A DNA stretch of 64,000 nucleotides, taken from positions 248,001 through 312,000 of the forward strand of contig NHZP01000025.1 of the NCBI GenBank assembly GCA_003313425.1, written 5' to 3'. A model generated the notes under the pieces. That model was not told where the DNA came from and searched no databases. It saw nothing but the letters and a program-made list of their open reading frames with translations. This stretch comes from Pseudopyrenochaeta lycopersici (taxonomy: Eukaryota > Ascomycota > Dothideomycetes > Pleosporales > Pseudopyrenochaetaceae). The position numbers were made by a program, and so were the translations under genes. Of this stretch, positions 21,305 through 32,235 are shown piece after piece (the stretch's first letter is position 1; each line of letters starts with the position of its first letter).

Positions 21305-22543
21305 TCAAAATCAGTCCTGCTTCTTTGAAAGCTTACGGTTAATGTTGGTTCAATTTTACGTCTTTGCTAACACAGTTACTACTTGCAATGTGTGCTTTCT
21401 AGGTTCGAACGGGCTCTAGAAGCGTGATGGCGCGGGGTGCAAGCACGAAGGGCTTCTCGTCGGTCGTGTGAAGGGTAGGTCTGCGGAAGCCGCAAGCGGC
21501 GTGATGTGCTGTTACCGTATCAGAAGATCTTGCGGTCAAGATATAACAGTATGTTGCGCGACGTTGTGAAGCCGAGGAACGGTCCTTATTGCGGTAGTGA
21601 GTCGCTTTGACTTTGGAGCGGCGCGGTTGCCAAGACGATGGGGCAGTTATCCGCTAAAGGCGCAACCATTAAGCCGAAACAATGACGTCTCCTGCGCTGC
21701 GCAATCTGGATGGATATCTGTAGGTCCCGTTCTAATTCCCGTAGTAGAGTCGTGGTTGAGGTTGATCGTCAATCATAGCCTGATTGGGCGACGTGCGTTC
21801 ATCCATTAGCAAAGCTCCGCGCTCACTCACGACCATATTTTCGGACATAACCATATCAACCTTGAGAACGACTGGACAATCACTTCGCGTCTTTCTGGAT
21901 CGAATGCATCTCCTCACTTGCGCGAGAGGCGTTAGATTCCCAGGTGCGTAGATGAAGAGAGATGTTGTATCCAAGGGAGCATGACTACGGGCCGGAGTGG
22001 TAAGGCGCCAGGAGTGTTAGGCACCACTCCATGATCAGATTAAGTTCTCGGAAGCGATAGGGAATCCAGAACCGGAGCGGGTGCCACTGCGGAAAACCAA
22101 CCAGGGCTAGCCAGGCACAAGCCATGATTGCAGGTCGAAACTGCTAATTATCAATACAATCCGAAGGATCTCGAACTATGGTCCTTGCTCACTAGTGTTG
22201 TCGTTATGGCAACGCAAGTACGTACCTCGGAGGGGCTCGTGTACATGTCCAAAATAACTAAAGCTTTGCTCTAAACTCTGGTTCGACTGTGTCGTGATGA
22301 GAAATGAGGTGTGGTATGAGGTCACCCTGGATTGCAGTGACTGTTAGCAACTCTGCGGCAGCGACAACCTATCTTGACACTTCATTCTTCATCACTATAC
22401 TACGGCCATCGTACTTAGGCGATCAGAGCAGCACTGCTACCGGAAAGACATCGATTCTCTCCGTTATTTTCGGCTATTTAGGGTAGCACTTCGAGTGCTC
22501 TCTCAGCTGCAGTGCCTCGTTCACGACACCAACCACAAAATTC
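21305..22543. other. Intergenic stretch between divergent genes
   Basis: No supportable gene. It separates the fusion gene (minus) from the two-repeat protein (plus) and so should hold both promoters. Confidence 0.4.
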
Positions 22544-24102
22544 ATGGCGCTCAACAAAATTCGGCAGCGTATCGCCTATTACGGCGCAGAGAATCTGCTC
22601 GCCGCACTGCCAGCCCACGAGTTCATGAATTGGATACCTCATCCAGCAGCAACACCGTCGACAGCCCTTGTAATTGGTACTCATGACGGACGCGATATCC
22701 TTGCCTTCACAGTGCGCTTTGGCGACAAATCGCCCGAGGTGCGGTATTGTTTTAAGCCAGTCGGTGACCCGGTTGATTCGTCAACTATACAACCTCTTAC
22801 GCAGGACGAGGTAGTGAGATTGCCGCTCAATCCACCGTTCAAGTACAACGCCGACATTTCTCAACCGGGAACAAGCAATTTCAGTGTCGTCATCCAATGG
22901 TATTTTATGGGCCTAATCGAACACGGTATAGAATGCGATTATATTAATTATTGCCCACAATTCCACGAGGCGCTAAAGAAGATTGATGCGGGCCAACATG
23001 CTGAGAGGGAATTCGAGGGGTCACGTAAAACACCAATGATGACTGAGGACAGCTCGGAGCCTGCAAACCCTCGGAGCGCTTATGGCTTGCGATCGGCTCA
23101 CTGCGTCAATGTGAGCGAAAAGACGAACATGGCTGCCGAATCATTGACAACTCAACGGCTGGCTATATCAGGCGAAATCCCATCAGCCGGTGTGAGTGAA
23201 GATAAAGGTGCCGATTTGAACAAGCTGCACAAGTATTTGGATTCATATAATGCGCTATACCTTTTAGGAAACATACCTGACCCAGACGAAGTTCAATTTG
23301 TCGACCAGGACTTCCTTCCTGAGGCCCAGCCAAAGAAACTGTTCGTTGGCCGTCATGCGGAAACACACGACGACATTTATGTATATATGCGACCGTCAGG
23401 CGACTTTCACGGAATCAAGTTCTATCTCGAAGACACGCACGGGCGCGTCAAAGGAAACATCTCCTCCAAAGATGTTGCTAAACAAAGCATTCTGCATCCC
23501 TTCAACAAGACTTTTTCCAAAGCGTCTCAAGGCATCGACCAAGCTGGGAAAGCACGGCTCACGATTATGGTAAAATGGTATTTCATCGCTGCTGGTATAG
23601 CGAAGAACTGCGTGCTTAGAGAAACGAAAGCTTACGGTATCCTAGGCGCTTGCGCAGCGCGCTTGAATACGTTGCTAAGCACATGGGGCCTGCTGCTGTG
23701 AAAGCGCCGCATGTTGCGCCTGCAAAGCAAACCGAATCTGGGAACACACCAGCTGTCACATTTAGGACTGTGCCTTGCCCATCACCCACTGCTCACGAGG
23801 AGCAACCAGTCAGTATGTCAAACACTGCCGACAGTCAATCACCGCATGGAACCAAGCGTAACGTCGAAGACGCGGAATTTGATGATCTTACACGCTTGGT
23901 GGCCGAGAATATTGCTCGCACAAAGTCTAAAGATCTGGATCTTACGAAGCGCATGAACAATATCGACCAGAAGCGCGAATTGCTGCAGTTGCAGCTTCAA
24001 GAGCTGGATGAAGAGTGGAAGATATTGGATGCGCAGAGGAAGGATGTTAGGACAAGTTTCAAGAGGCGGAGTTTGGCGTTCGGCGGGAAGGGTGATGGAT
24101 GA
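22544..24102 (+). CDS. Hypothetical protein with internal duplication and C-terminal coiled coil
   Basis: I do not recognise a named family. The first frame (22544-23701) contains two diverged copies of one domain. Copy 1 covers about residues 15-130 and ends FSVVIQWYFMGLIEHGIE. Copy 2 covers about residues 228-355 and ends LTIMVKWYFIAAGIAKN. Both show an alternating strand pattern before that ending. A second frame (to 24102) overlaps the end of the first and supplies a Pro/Ser-rich linker, then a charged helical stretch (KRMNNIDQKRELLQLQLQEL) likely to be a coiled coil. The two frames differ by two positions and meet near 23600-23665. An intron from GTGCTT (about 23611) to CTAAG would join them in frame, but the donor is weak, so a frameshift is also possible. 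Confidence 0.6.
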
Positions 24103-25032
24103 TGCAGGGGAAATAGGAATAGCCGTGGATAAAGATAAGTCAACGATAAGGGAGAGATCTGAACGACAGAAGTTGGAATGATGTAGCAGACATGTCCCTT
24201 TATACCTGTCTGCGCGAAAGCTGCCGCGCTGCAAGGCAAAGACTCGTCGGAAGTTCCGATTCTACCTCTAATATCAAAAGGTAGTAGAAACCTCCTCCTC
24301 CTTCCTCCTTCCTCCAAAGAGCTATTACCCCTCTTACTTAGGTGATGATACTATGGCCATGAATTCGATGATTGCAAGTGCACTGGGGTTCCGGAAGCTC
24401 CTCATAGAATGTCGTTGTAGCAAAACGATTCTCATCGACCACACATTTCTCGCAAGTACAACGAGAACATTTTCCGGGCTAGTTTACGCATTAGCTACCT
24501 ATTTGTTGCAAGGCGTAAGCAACTGACCATTTGGTGCTCCGTCTCACTCGTTACTTCTTGGTGAGTAAATGAAGTTGCTATACACCCTCGCTGTCGGTCA
24601 TGACTTCTTGCGAACGCTTCCGCTGCGGGCTCAGTCGCTGAAGAGTTGGCAGACAGTGTGACCGATGAGTCTTCATGGAAAGGAGAAAGGCTTGTACGCA
24701 TCAACGTAGCAGGGGATTGCTGCATGGCCTCAGCATCTGTCGAAGTAATAAGCGATACCTTAGCTCGTTTGACGGTCGGTTGATAATCCTCTGAGATGTA
24801 AATCTCTTAGACGCTTCCGTGAAGTCCAGTACCGCGTCTAGGACGCTGTTCTTGCTTGTCCATCCTTTCACTTGTCCTTGGGGTTTCTGGTGGGGCGCAC
24901 GGAGCACTGGTGGACTGGTGGGACACGTTATTTGTGGCTACTTCAGCCCTTCAAGTGACACAAAGACCCCTATCTTATCATTCCCTTAGGCAACACACTG
25001 CTTTGTCTCTAAAAAATTCCCCAGCGGTCTGA
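24103..25032. other. Intergenic stretch
   Basis: No supportable gene. A CT-rich low-complexity run lies at about 24288-24315. Confidence 0.4.
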
Positions 25033-25635
25033 TTACCAAAACCAATGCCCGCTTGGCAACCTCTTAACTTCGTCTGTTGTCTTCTCTGTGCGGTGGGTGT
25101 TTTGCCTGGTCTCAACATCGTACCTTTCAGTCCAGTGCTCACAATCTATCCATATCGTCTTCACGCCGATGAGGGGTTTGAGTTCAGACTTCACCGGTAC
25201 TCCACGAAGAAATAGTGACCTTAAGGACTTTCGATGAGGAGGAGGAAGCGGACCCCGCGGCCCAACGAAATTTAAAAAATCGTGGCGATTTGCAAACGCC
25301 CAAGTGTTGCGTTTGTAAGGTAAAAGAGCAGTCTCCTTGTAGAGCTGGCGGCACGCGCCGTTGAGTAGCGTCATGCATTTTTCAAAAGGTGGTCGTGGTT
25401 GCTCAGATTGTATTTGTGCGTCATATGGGTTGACACCCTGGCTATAAACGATACATTGGAAATATTTCCTATATGATGTTGTATTGTCCCTCGCTTGGAC
25501 ATATATTGTTTTGCCGCCGAGCAGATACTCGTAAATCATGCAGCGGATCTCGGCTGGTAGCCGTAAGAAGGGGGAGCTTTCTCGGTTCCGATACCATCTA
25601 AACCGCGATTGATTCAATACGTTTGCCAGGGGCAA
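25033..25635 (-). CDS. F-box-like / DUF7730-type fungal protein
   Basis: A 200-residue single-exon frame. Residues about 20-42 read SSPFLRLPAEIRCMIYEYLLGG, the hallmark N-terminal helix of a very large fungal family (LPxEIRxxIYxYLL). This helix resembles an F-box, and these proteins are usually annotated F-box-like or DUF7730. A second family feature follows at about 86-100: LLNGACRQLYKETALLPY, then NTWAFANRHDFLNF. F-box proteins recruit substrates to SCF ubiquitin ligases, but for this group that role is presumed only. No damage is seen and the length is typical. Confidence 0.8.
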   Translation of the reverse strand: MPLANVLNQSRFRWYRNRESSPFLRLPAEIRCMIYEYLLGGKTIYVQARDNTTSYRKYFQCIVYSQGVNPYDAQIQSEQPRPPFEKCMTLLNGACRQLYKETALLPYKRNTWAFANRHDFLNFVGPRGPLPPPHRKSLRSLFLRGVPVKSELKPLIGVKTIWIDCEHWTERYDVETRQNTHRTEKTTDEVKRLPSGHWFW

Positions 25636-25741
25636 GCGAACCTCTAGCTCACTTACACTTTAGCATATCTTGAGCGTTTTTGAACTCGATGACAAATGAT
25701 TCCGTTGCGGTGATACCGTGGTGGCAAAGGCGCTTCCATTG

Positions 25742-26080
25742 CTAATGCTGGGAATTTGACAAGCTTTGGTGGCGAGCGATCAGCAGGAAACTTAGCTGGG
25801 AGACGCTTTGCGGGGTATATATGATGCCCCCCCCCCCCACTTTAAGCACCCCCAGCTCAGGAATATCCGCTAAACCTAAAACTGGTTGCGGCTGAAGGCT
25901 ATGTTCGTAAATGAATTTGGCCTTTCCAAACGGGAAGTCTCCCTCTTCAATCGTTGCCCGCATTACCGGCCAAGCCAGGGTAGGGAGAGCATGAGAAGAC
26001 ATAGCGACGATCCTCCCTACGCAGAGTTAGTTATGGTCAACTCACGGTAGGACTGATTGAAACTTACGATTACTCCCCAT
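25742..26080 (-). CDS. Short hypothetical protein, two exons
   Basis: Exon 1 (26080-26068) encodes MGSN, then a textbook intron (GTAAGT donor, AACTAAC branch, GTAG acceptor) leads to exon 2 (26016-25742), in frame, giving 95 residues. No family is recognised. The sequence includes GDFPFGKAKFIYEHSLQ and a Gly-rich segment encoded by a run of C at about 25830-25841, where an indel could easily occur, so the original protein may have been longer. The frame at 26343-26017 overlaps and has a hydrophobic segment, but does not splice in phase. Confidence 0.35.
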
Positions 26081-26552
26081 AGATTTTCCGGCACGTGTAG
26101 GGAGAGATTGGTCTGACTAGCCACAACTATAATCACGTGGAATACAAGGAGGATGAACGATATTACCCCTGCCGAGCAGTGGAATCGTCGGAGCTTGCTC
26201 AACGAAACAGGGGATAAGAGAGGGGAAGAAGTTTTTTGAGAGAACAACCTCGTGGGTGCTCGATGACGATGATGGATTACAAGGATTGTTTGCACGGGTT
26301 TTCCACGGCAACGTTGCTGCGGGATCTCGGGGACGATGATCACATTCCTTTTTAGAGTATCGTTTCCTTTAGCGTATCGGCGCGTGCAGCAAGAAAATGC
26401 GCCAACCCGATAGTACGCGTCTTATCTACCTTATAAGATATACCTTCGCCTCTACAAGGTCTGGGCTAGAGCGGGTCGGCCATTCTACTTGGTAGCGGTG
26501 GCGACACTCAATGCTACGCCACTTCAATCCCGTTTCTTTCAGCACCTAGAAC

Positions 26553-26850
26553 ATGAACAGAGGCAGAGAGGCGCAACACTCGCTGCACAACGACGAGGCA
26601 CTTGCCGACTTTCACTTCATCCTAGGCCAGGAGCCAGGGTGCTTTCTTGCAGAGGGAGAGGTGGTGCTGCACGGCACGAACCCGCAGTGGACCAAGTTCG
26701 TTCCGTCCGCAAGAATAGAAGGGTCCTACCCGGTTCGATCGTGCATTTGGGCGTCTAGAGAGATATTGGTGACGCAGTTACATACCGACTCGGCAGACAA
26801 AACGGCGGTAGTAACGCACATAGGAGGAAACACATACTTTGGCTCCAAAG
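26553..26850 (+). pseudogene. LINE endonuclease fragment
   Basis: This stretch encodes REAQHSLHNDEALADFHFIL, then GQEPGCF, PQWTKFVPSARIEGSYPVRS and IWASREI, which corresponds to the start of an endonuclease/exonuclease/phosphatase domain of a Tad1-like LINE. It aligns with the beginning of the LINE ORF2 at 63125 of this window (EAQHS, ND, EP, PxW, W at matching places), but belongs to a different subfamily. The match ends near 26840, where a Copia-type sequence takes over. It is a remnant. Confidence 0.7.
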
Positions 26851-27011
26851 TCGCCAGTAGTACAGCAGTGATCCATCAATACATCAATATTAGGCCATAC
26901 ACATGCCTGTTGCTCAATAACGTGACAGTTATGAGCCCGGCTTGCGCCTAACCATCAACAATCTTTATCCCTCAATTATAAACAAAAACCAGCGCCTCTG
27001 CAGCACTCAAC

Positions 27012-27766
27012 ATGCTCTTAGATACTGAGCAAACAGTCAAAATAGTTACCATAATTCTTGAAGACCCTAAGGACTGGAAGGACTGGTACAATCTCATCAA
27101 ACTGACAGCACGAAATCTGAAAGTATGGGATTATGTCGATCCAAAAGGCACTATGGAAATCGAAGAACCTGTAGAGCCACAGCTATCGGATTATACACTC
27201 GAAACTGCTGTACAACAAGCTACGAATACAGCACAAGGTTCCGCAGAAGCTCAACTAGCTGCCGAGTCACTCTCAAGGCTTACAGCAACCAACCGAGACG
27301 TGTACAGATGGGAGTACGAGCGATGGGAGAAAAAAGAGCTAAAATGGAGGACTCAAGAAGCTGCACTGGCCAAAATAGCGAACAGAATTGCACAAACTGT
27401 AGCCAGAAAACACCACCACGTCCTATGGGATAAGGAGACACCTCGCGAACAGCTGAAAGCCCTCGAAACCGTACTCTCGCCGACCGACGCGGTCGTACGA
27501 CAAGAATTACGGACGAAATACGCCGCGCTGAAGACAATCAAAAGAGGTACAAAGGTCGACGAATGGTTACAACAATGGCTGGAGGTTGTAGTGAAGCTTT
27601 GTAAGGAAGCTGGAGTGCCTGAAACAATGGGCACTTACGCACAAGAAGACTTCCTCTTGGCTGCAAGGGCAATCGACTCTAGCTGGGCGACACTCTGCTC
27701 GCGAGAGCTCCTCAATGGCACTGTACTTTCGCTAGATAAGCTTGTTAGCGAGTTCAAGTATAACGT
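27012..27766 (+). pseudogene. Copia gag, 5' part
   Basis: The reading frame encodes a Gag-type alpha-helical protein with DWKDWYNLIKLTARNL near the start, then a long charged helical segment, and WLQQWLEVVVKLCKEAG typical of Copia gag. It reads into the inserted transposon at codon FKYNV and ends at a foreign stop at 27827. The rest of Gag is at 29702. As it stands it cannot give a complete Gag. Confidence 0.8.
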
Positions 27767-27866
27767 GCATGGCAAGCGAGCGGCGCACCCCACCAAACTT
27801 CAACCCTTTAAAAGTTGCGCAGCTTAACAACGTTATAATATACTATATAGATATTTATATATAAGA

Positions 27867-29600
27867 TTAAGTACTAACTAAAGAATCCTTTTTGCACGTG
27901 CGCGAGTTATGTCCAGTCTCTCTGCACCTTTTACAGCGCGCTAGAGCCTGGCGGCTAGGCCCATCTTGCCCTCTATTTTGACGCTCTTCACGCTCTATTT
28001 GCTGCTCAACCTGTCGTTGAGTAAGTATATCCTCTCCAGCCCCCTTTGTTAAGACTCCTCCCCTCTAGATCCGCTTTTTCTTGCGCTGTTTCCGCTGATT
28101 TGCTACCTCATTGGCTTGCTCAAGGCTAGCAATCCTATTCTCCATTAGCTCAGCTCTATGTATCCCTACTATAGCCCCCTTCTTAAACCGACTAATTGCC
28201 TCAATAATTGATGCTGGTGATGAGCTGTTGTGCCGTCGAATGCGATCGCTAATTAGAGCTGATTGAGCCTCAAGCTCACGTACGTTCCTTGGTGTTTGAG
28301 GCTCCCAGAGAGCTCCTAGTTGAGCTCCTAACTGAGCTCCTATCTGAGCTCCTAGCTGAGCTCCTAGCTGAGCTCCTAGCTGAGGTCCTTGCTGAGCTCC
28401 TTGCTGAGCTCCTTGCTGAGCTCCTAGCTGAGCTGCTGGTGATGGCGTACGCAGCTGGACATCTAGCTTTGACAGGACAACGTCTGGCTGGAGGGGGACC
28501 AGGCCTGCACCTCGAAATGCTGAGCGTATATTAACTGAAGTGAAAGCTTGATCAAAAGCTGCTTTAAAGGCAGGCAGAAATTCAAGCTTAGTGATGTGGT
28601 TGATGTGGGCCTTGATCAAGCTCTCTATCTGGCGACTGTACGCCTTCTTAAGAGGAGAGAAGCAGCCAACGTCAAGAGGCTGCAGCAGATGAGATGAGTG
28701 AGGTGGCATGCAGAGGGTATAGATGTTGCTCTCTCTGCAGATCTCTTGAAATTCAAGAGAGTGATGGCTCTCATGGCCATCAAGGATAAGCAGCCGACGC
28801 GCGCCTACTACCCTTGTCTTTGTGTGAGCATCAAAGTGCTTTAGCCACGCTACTCCAAGCTGATTATTTGTCCAGCCATTATTACTAACTGAGATAGCCC
28901 AGTCGCGTGGGAGAGCATCTTCCTGGTACCAGGCAGACAGGTGATACTGGCCAGCAAAGATTAGGAAGGGTGGGATTGTCCAGCCAGCTGCGTTGATGCC
29001 TTGAATCAACGTTACCCACTCACGGTTACCTGGCTGGATAGCCTTTGGCCGCCCCCTCCTCTCTGACCCAGTCACGACTAGCTGAGTCGTTATCTTGCCC
29101 ATCATAAAGCCAGCTTCGTCAAAGTTAAATGTATCCTCATCTAGGATGCCGTACTGAGCCTTTGTCTCCTCTACTAGCTTGAACCAGCAGGCTATTAGCT
29201 GAGGGTCTTCACAGAGAGCTCTCTGCCTATCGTACGCTCGGGTAAAACGCGTCGTAAGACTGTCTGTACGCTTAACAAAGTTATATGGCCACTTCTGCCC
29301 AACCTGACCTCCACCACGCGCGGCTAGCAGCTTATCAGCCATATCACGTATAGCTGCGTACGTAGGCGGAAATCCACGCTGGCCTAGATCAAGGATATGA
29401 TCAACTATTACCTCCTCTTCTAGCTGGGTGAGCTTCTTTGAGTTGGGCTGGCAATCGCGTCGGGCAGAGACACCAGCGCGTCGGCGGCGGAGGGTTGTTT
29501 CAGCGACATTATAGAGAGCAGCATCCTGGCGAATGCCTTGAATCTGCTCAGTATTAATAGAAGATATAGCAAGCTGGATATCTGCTTCTTTTGAAGCCAT
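27867..29600 (-). CDS. Pogo-like (DDE_1) transposase with one premature stop
   Basis: The 511-residue main frame (29600-28065) has an N-terminal psq/CENP-B type helix-turn-helix region and a DDE_1 domain with [20 protein letters not shown] and [12 protein letters not shown]. There are 35 residues between the last two Asp, the DD35D spacing of the pogo group. A Gln-rich repeat region (AQLG/AQQG units) follows. The frame stops at a TAG (28067-28065), but the same frame continues open to 27867 and ends in a CCHC zinc knuckle (C-K-R-C-x4-H-x4-C). A Gln codon is the probable ancestor of this TAG, so one C-to-T change cut off the tail. The catalytic part is intact. Activity of the truncated form is unknown. 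Confidence 0.85.
28313..28440. repeat. 12-bp tandem repeat in the transposase gene
   Basis: About ten copies of a 12-bp unit, GAGCTCCTAGCT with variants, encode (AQLG/AQQG)n in the transposase. The length is a multiple of three throughout, so the frame is kept. Confidence 0.95.
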
Positions 29601-29701
29601 TTAAGTGTTATAGCGTGGAGTTATTGTACGTTGAGTTCAACGAGGTGCGCGAAGTTGGTGGGGTGCGCCGCTCGCTTACATGCGCCGCTCGCTTGCCATG
29701 C

Positions 29702-30609
29702 ACGTCAGAGCTAAGCAGATCGGCATCAATAAGCTTCGAGGCTTTAGTGTGAACGCAGTTGAGCTCGAGGCAGCACAAAATCATCAACCAGTGGAAGGAA
29801 ATCAGCAGGACAACAAACGTAAGCTAAATAAGCGGAAATGTATCTGCGGCGGCATACACAAAACCATTAACTGCTACCACCTCAATCAGAGCCATCCGAA
29901 TAGGCCATCAGGATGGGTTACGAAGCCTTTCATACAGCAAAAGATTGATAAATACAAACAAACACACACACAAGAATGGGAAGAAATCCAAAAGCAGCTT
30001 CAACAGGACCTGGAAAATAGTCCCACAAACAAAAGCTCTATACAAATGGACGACGGAGCTCCGCCGCGACAATCAGCATCCGCGCACACGACACAAATCG
30101 TGTATCAGCCACTGAAAATAGACGACGGAGACGAATTTCAGCGTCAGATAAGATCTCAAACTGGAAGCTTACACGTAGCTTTCACCAACGATCCCGCGGA
30201 AGACGATAATCCCTTGCAAAATAGGTGGATTCTTGACCCAGGATCAAACACTCACGCAATCAACAGTGAGGATTGGATTGGGTGGAGCAGAAAGTACGAA
30301 CACACCCAAAATACAGCTGTCAATGCTGGCACGCAGAACATCCCTATTACTGCGTGGGGCAATATGAACCTGATGGCGCAAACTCCGCAAGGCTTACAAG
30401 AGCTTTTGCTATCCCATGTGGCATGTGTACCTGGATTCAAGACTAATCTAATTGGTCTTGCGCGCTGCCGGCCCATGGGCATCCATTTTGACTCAGGACG
30501 TGATTTGCTATATAAAACCATTAGGGAGGCGTATGCATTGGATAGAGGGAATGCGGAAAAGTTATGGGATCTCAGTGAGAGGTTGGTTGGAGAGAAGTTC
30601 GACGTTTAA
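29702..30609 (+). pseudogene. Copia gag 3' part with zinc knuckle and protease
   Basis: This is the continuation of the interrupted Gag. It encodes RAKQIGINKLRGFS, then a CCHC-type knuckle (CICGGIHKTINCYHL), a polar linker, and the retroviral-type aspartic protease signature WILDPGSNTHAIN. Here the active-site triplet D-[ST]-G reads D-P-G, so the usual Ser/Thr after the catalytic Asp is missing and the protease is probably impaired. The end matches the region just before integrase in Copia polyproteins, but a stop at 30609 closes it and no integrase follows. Confidence 0.75.
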
Positions 30610-30763
30610 GTACTAGTCTTAAGGCATCTTGTTGTTCGACATCAATTCCCGAGTAATGAGTCAGTGTGGACTTACTTGTGCTAAAGGAGGGAACGCAGAG
30701 TAATGAGGGTAACCAAAAGTTGTTGGACTGGAATAGTAGATGTAGTTTGAAGGTAGATCAGTT

Positions 30764-32235
30764 TTATACCGGGTTTGAATGAACTAGTGGTCTTCCCTTC
30801 GCATGCCGTCTCCAGAAGAACCAGATGATGAATACGATGGTGGTGAGTGGTATTGTAACCGCGAAGTACAACCAGATCCAATGCGAGACGCTGAAGTTGC
30901 TGGCATTTGGTGACATGAAGAATGACATACTGAATAAGCCCTACAGAAACTGTTAATCAAGTGCCCCGAGGGTATAAAGCGGAGTCTTACCGAGACAAAA
31001 GTACCAGGCAGGAAAGCCATAGCTATGATCGAAAGCCCTATGTTGGTTCTTGCATTCTCTTCGTTGACCCGGCTATCCGCGTGAGCAGCTAGATGGTAGA
31101 GCATAGTCTCATACAAGTGTGTTCGACTATTGTAGTTCGAAGCCCATCGCCGACAAGTATCCGCACCACTGATGAGGTGTTGTAGCGAATCGTCCACACT
31201 GTTCGAATTATCGAGCGGCCATGGGTGGTTCAGGTACTTGTTGTTCTCTTTTATGGCATCGGTATAGGTATTATATGCGCATCGGAGGAAGCGACAGCGC
31301 TCTTCGAAGTCGGCGAGATGTTCGGACATTTGGTGTGTTTTCGAGCAGAGAAGATGCAGCATTTCGGTGGCGTCATTCCCGTCTCTATGTCTTGTGGACA
31401 TACACTGAGCTGTTGCGCTTTTGTTCTCCTATGATATGATTAGAGGCGAGGGTTGAATAATCAGATGGTAAATGATGGGCTTCATACATAAGAGAGGAGT
31501 TCCTCTCGATAGTTGTTGATTTGTCTTTTCCACTCGTTCAGGCATTCATCTAGTACTAACGCGGGGATTGCTAGCGGTCTTTCTGTGACCCCCACTTCCT
31601 CTACTCTTTTCTTTACGGCTTCTGGAGCCTCGATGATAAGGTATGTCACCGTGCCCGTCAAGAAGTCAGCCATCAGCGCCACCTGCGGATATTTACCATC
31701 GCCCCACTCAGCTCGGAAGAAGATATCTGGAGTCAATCAGCTGGACTTGGTTGCGCTAGTACAGCTAGGCCATAATGAAGCTTTTGGAAAATATACCTAT
31801 TCTCTCTACTCTTCCACTCCCTTCGTTGCGCCGCAGGAAACAACCGCTCCCGTCCCAAATCTGCTGTTGAAACATTCCCTCTACGAAAGTTATCGGTATT
31901 TCGAGTGTCTGCACTAAGTTTTGGAAAGCTTCCGCCGTAATGTGCAGTTGATTTGGGCACAAAAGAGTCGACTTAGGAAGAAAGTCTAGGAAAATGACGT
32001 GCGTATCCATTCCCGCGCAACCGTTATGGTGGCTGCGATTGGACAGTAATTCGTGACTGCAAGTCTCCACCCTGCATTTCCATGTCCGCTGTAGATGTTT
32101 TGACTCGAAAATATCGATAGAAGTTTCGGAGCCGAAATAGGATGGGTTGTCCAATATCTTATTAAATTCTGCAAGCTCTTCGATCTCCGGTCGGCGAAAT
32201 GGGGTATTAAACCCTTGCTTGATGGATCGAGGCAT
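30764..32235 (-). CDS. CorA-like two-helix membrane protein
   Basis: Four exons (32235-31797, 31726-31488, 31428-30991, 30940-30764) join in phase at GTATAT/CAG, GTATGA/TAG and GTAAGA/TAG introns, giving 430 residues with no damage. The N-terminal two thirds match the fungal-specific soluble region: DIFFRAEWGDGKYPQVALMA with ADFLTGTVTYLIIEAP, then DECLNEWKRQINNYREELL. The C-terminus has two membrane helices: IGLSIIAMAFLPGTFVSGLF at about 355-375, and WIWLYFAVTIPLTTIVFIIW at about 393-412. This layout resembles CorA Mg2+ transporters, but the G-M-N motif after the first helix is absent (GLFSMSFF), as is usual for this fungal group. Ion transport is therefore not assured; a sensory or incompatibility role is possible. 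Confidence 0.9.

Larger units (their letters stand above)
27767..29701 (-). mobile_element. Pogo/Fot1-like DNA transposon inserted in Copia gag
   Basis: Perfect 21-bp terminal inverted repeats start GCATGGCAAGCGAGCGGC at 27767 and end with its complement at 29701. The flanks carry ACGT on both sides (27763-27766 and 29702-29705), and removing the insert plus one ACGT restores the gag frame. The right end has a second 14-bp copy, AAGCGAGCGGCGCA, next to the TIR, which the left end lacks, so the left end probably lost one repeat by slippage. The element is 1935 bp and codes for one transposase on the minus strand. Confidence 0.85.
26850..30609 (+). mobile_element. Truncated Copia-type retrotransposon (gag and protease), interrupted
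   Basis: After a putative LTR end (about 26930, ...CGTGACA) comes a leader containing TTATGAGCCCGG, a plausible primer-binding site, then gag. Gag begins at 27012 and is interrupted at 27766 by the pogo-like element; it resumes at 29702. The element stops at 30609, and no integrase or reverse transcriptase follows. Without the insert and one copy of the ACGT duplication, the gag frame runs on in phase, so the gag was intact when it was hit. Confidence 0.75.

Noticed and set aside
26017..26343. 108-residue minus-strand frame with a hydrophobic segment
   Set aside because: It does not splice in phase to the following exon. The shorter model starting at 26080 fits the strong intron better.
28289..28534. 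81-residue Leu-rich plus-strand frame
   Set aside because: Antisense of the 12-bp repeat in the pogo-like transposase.
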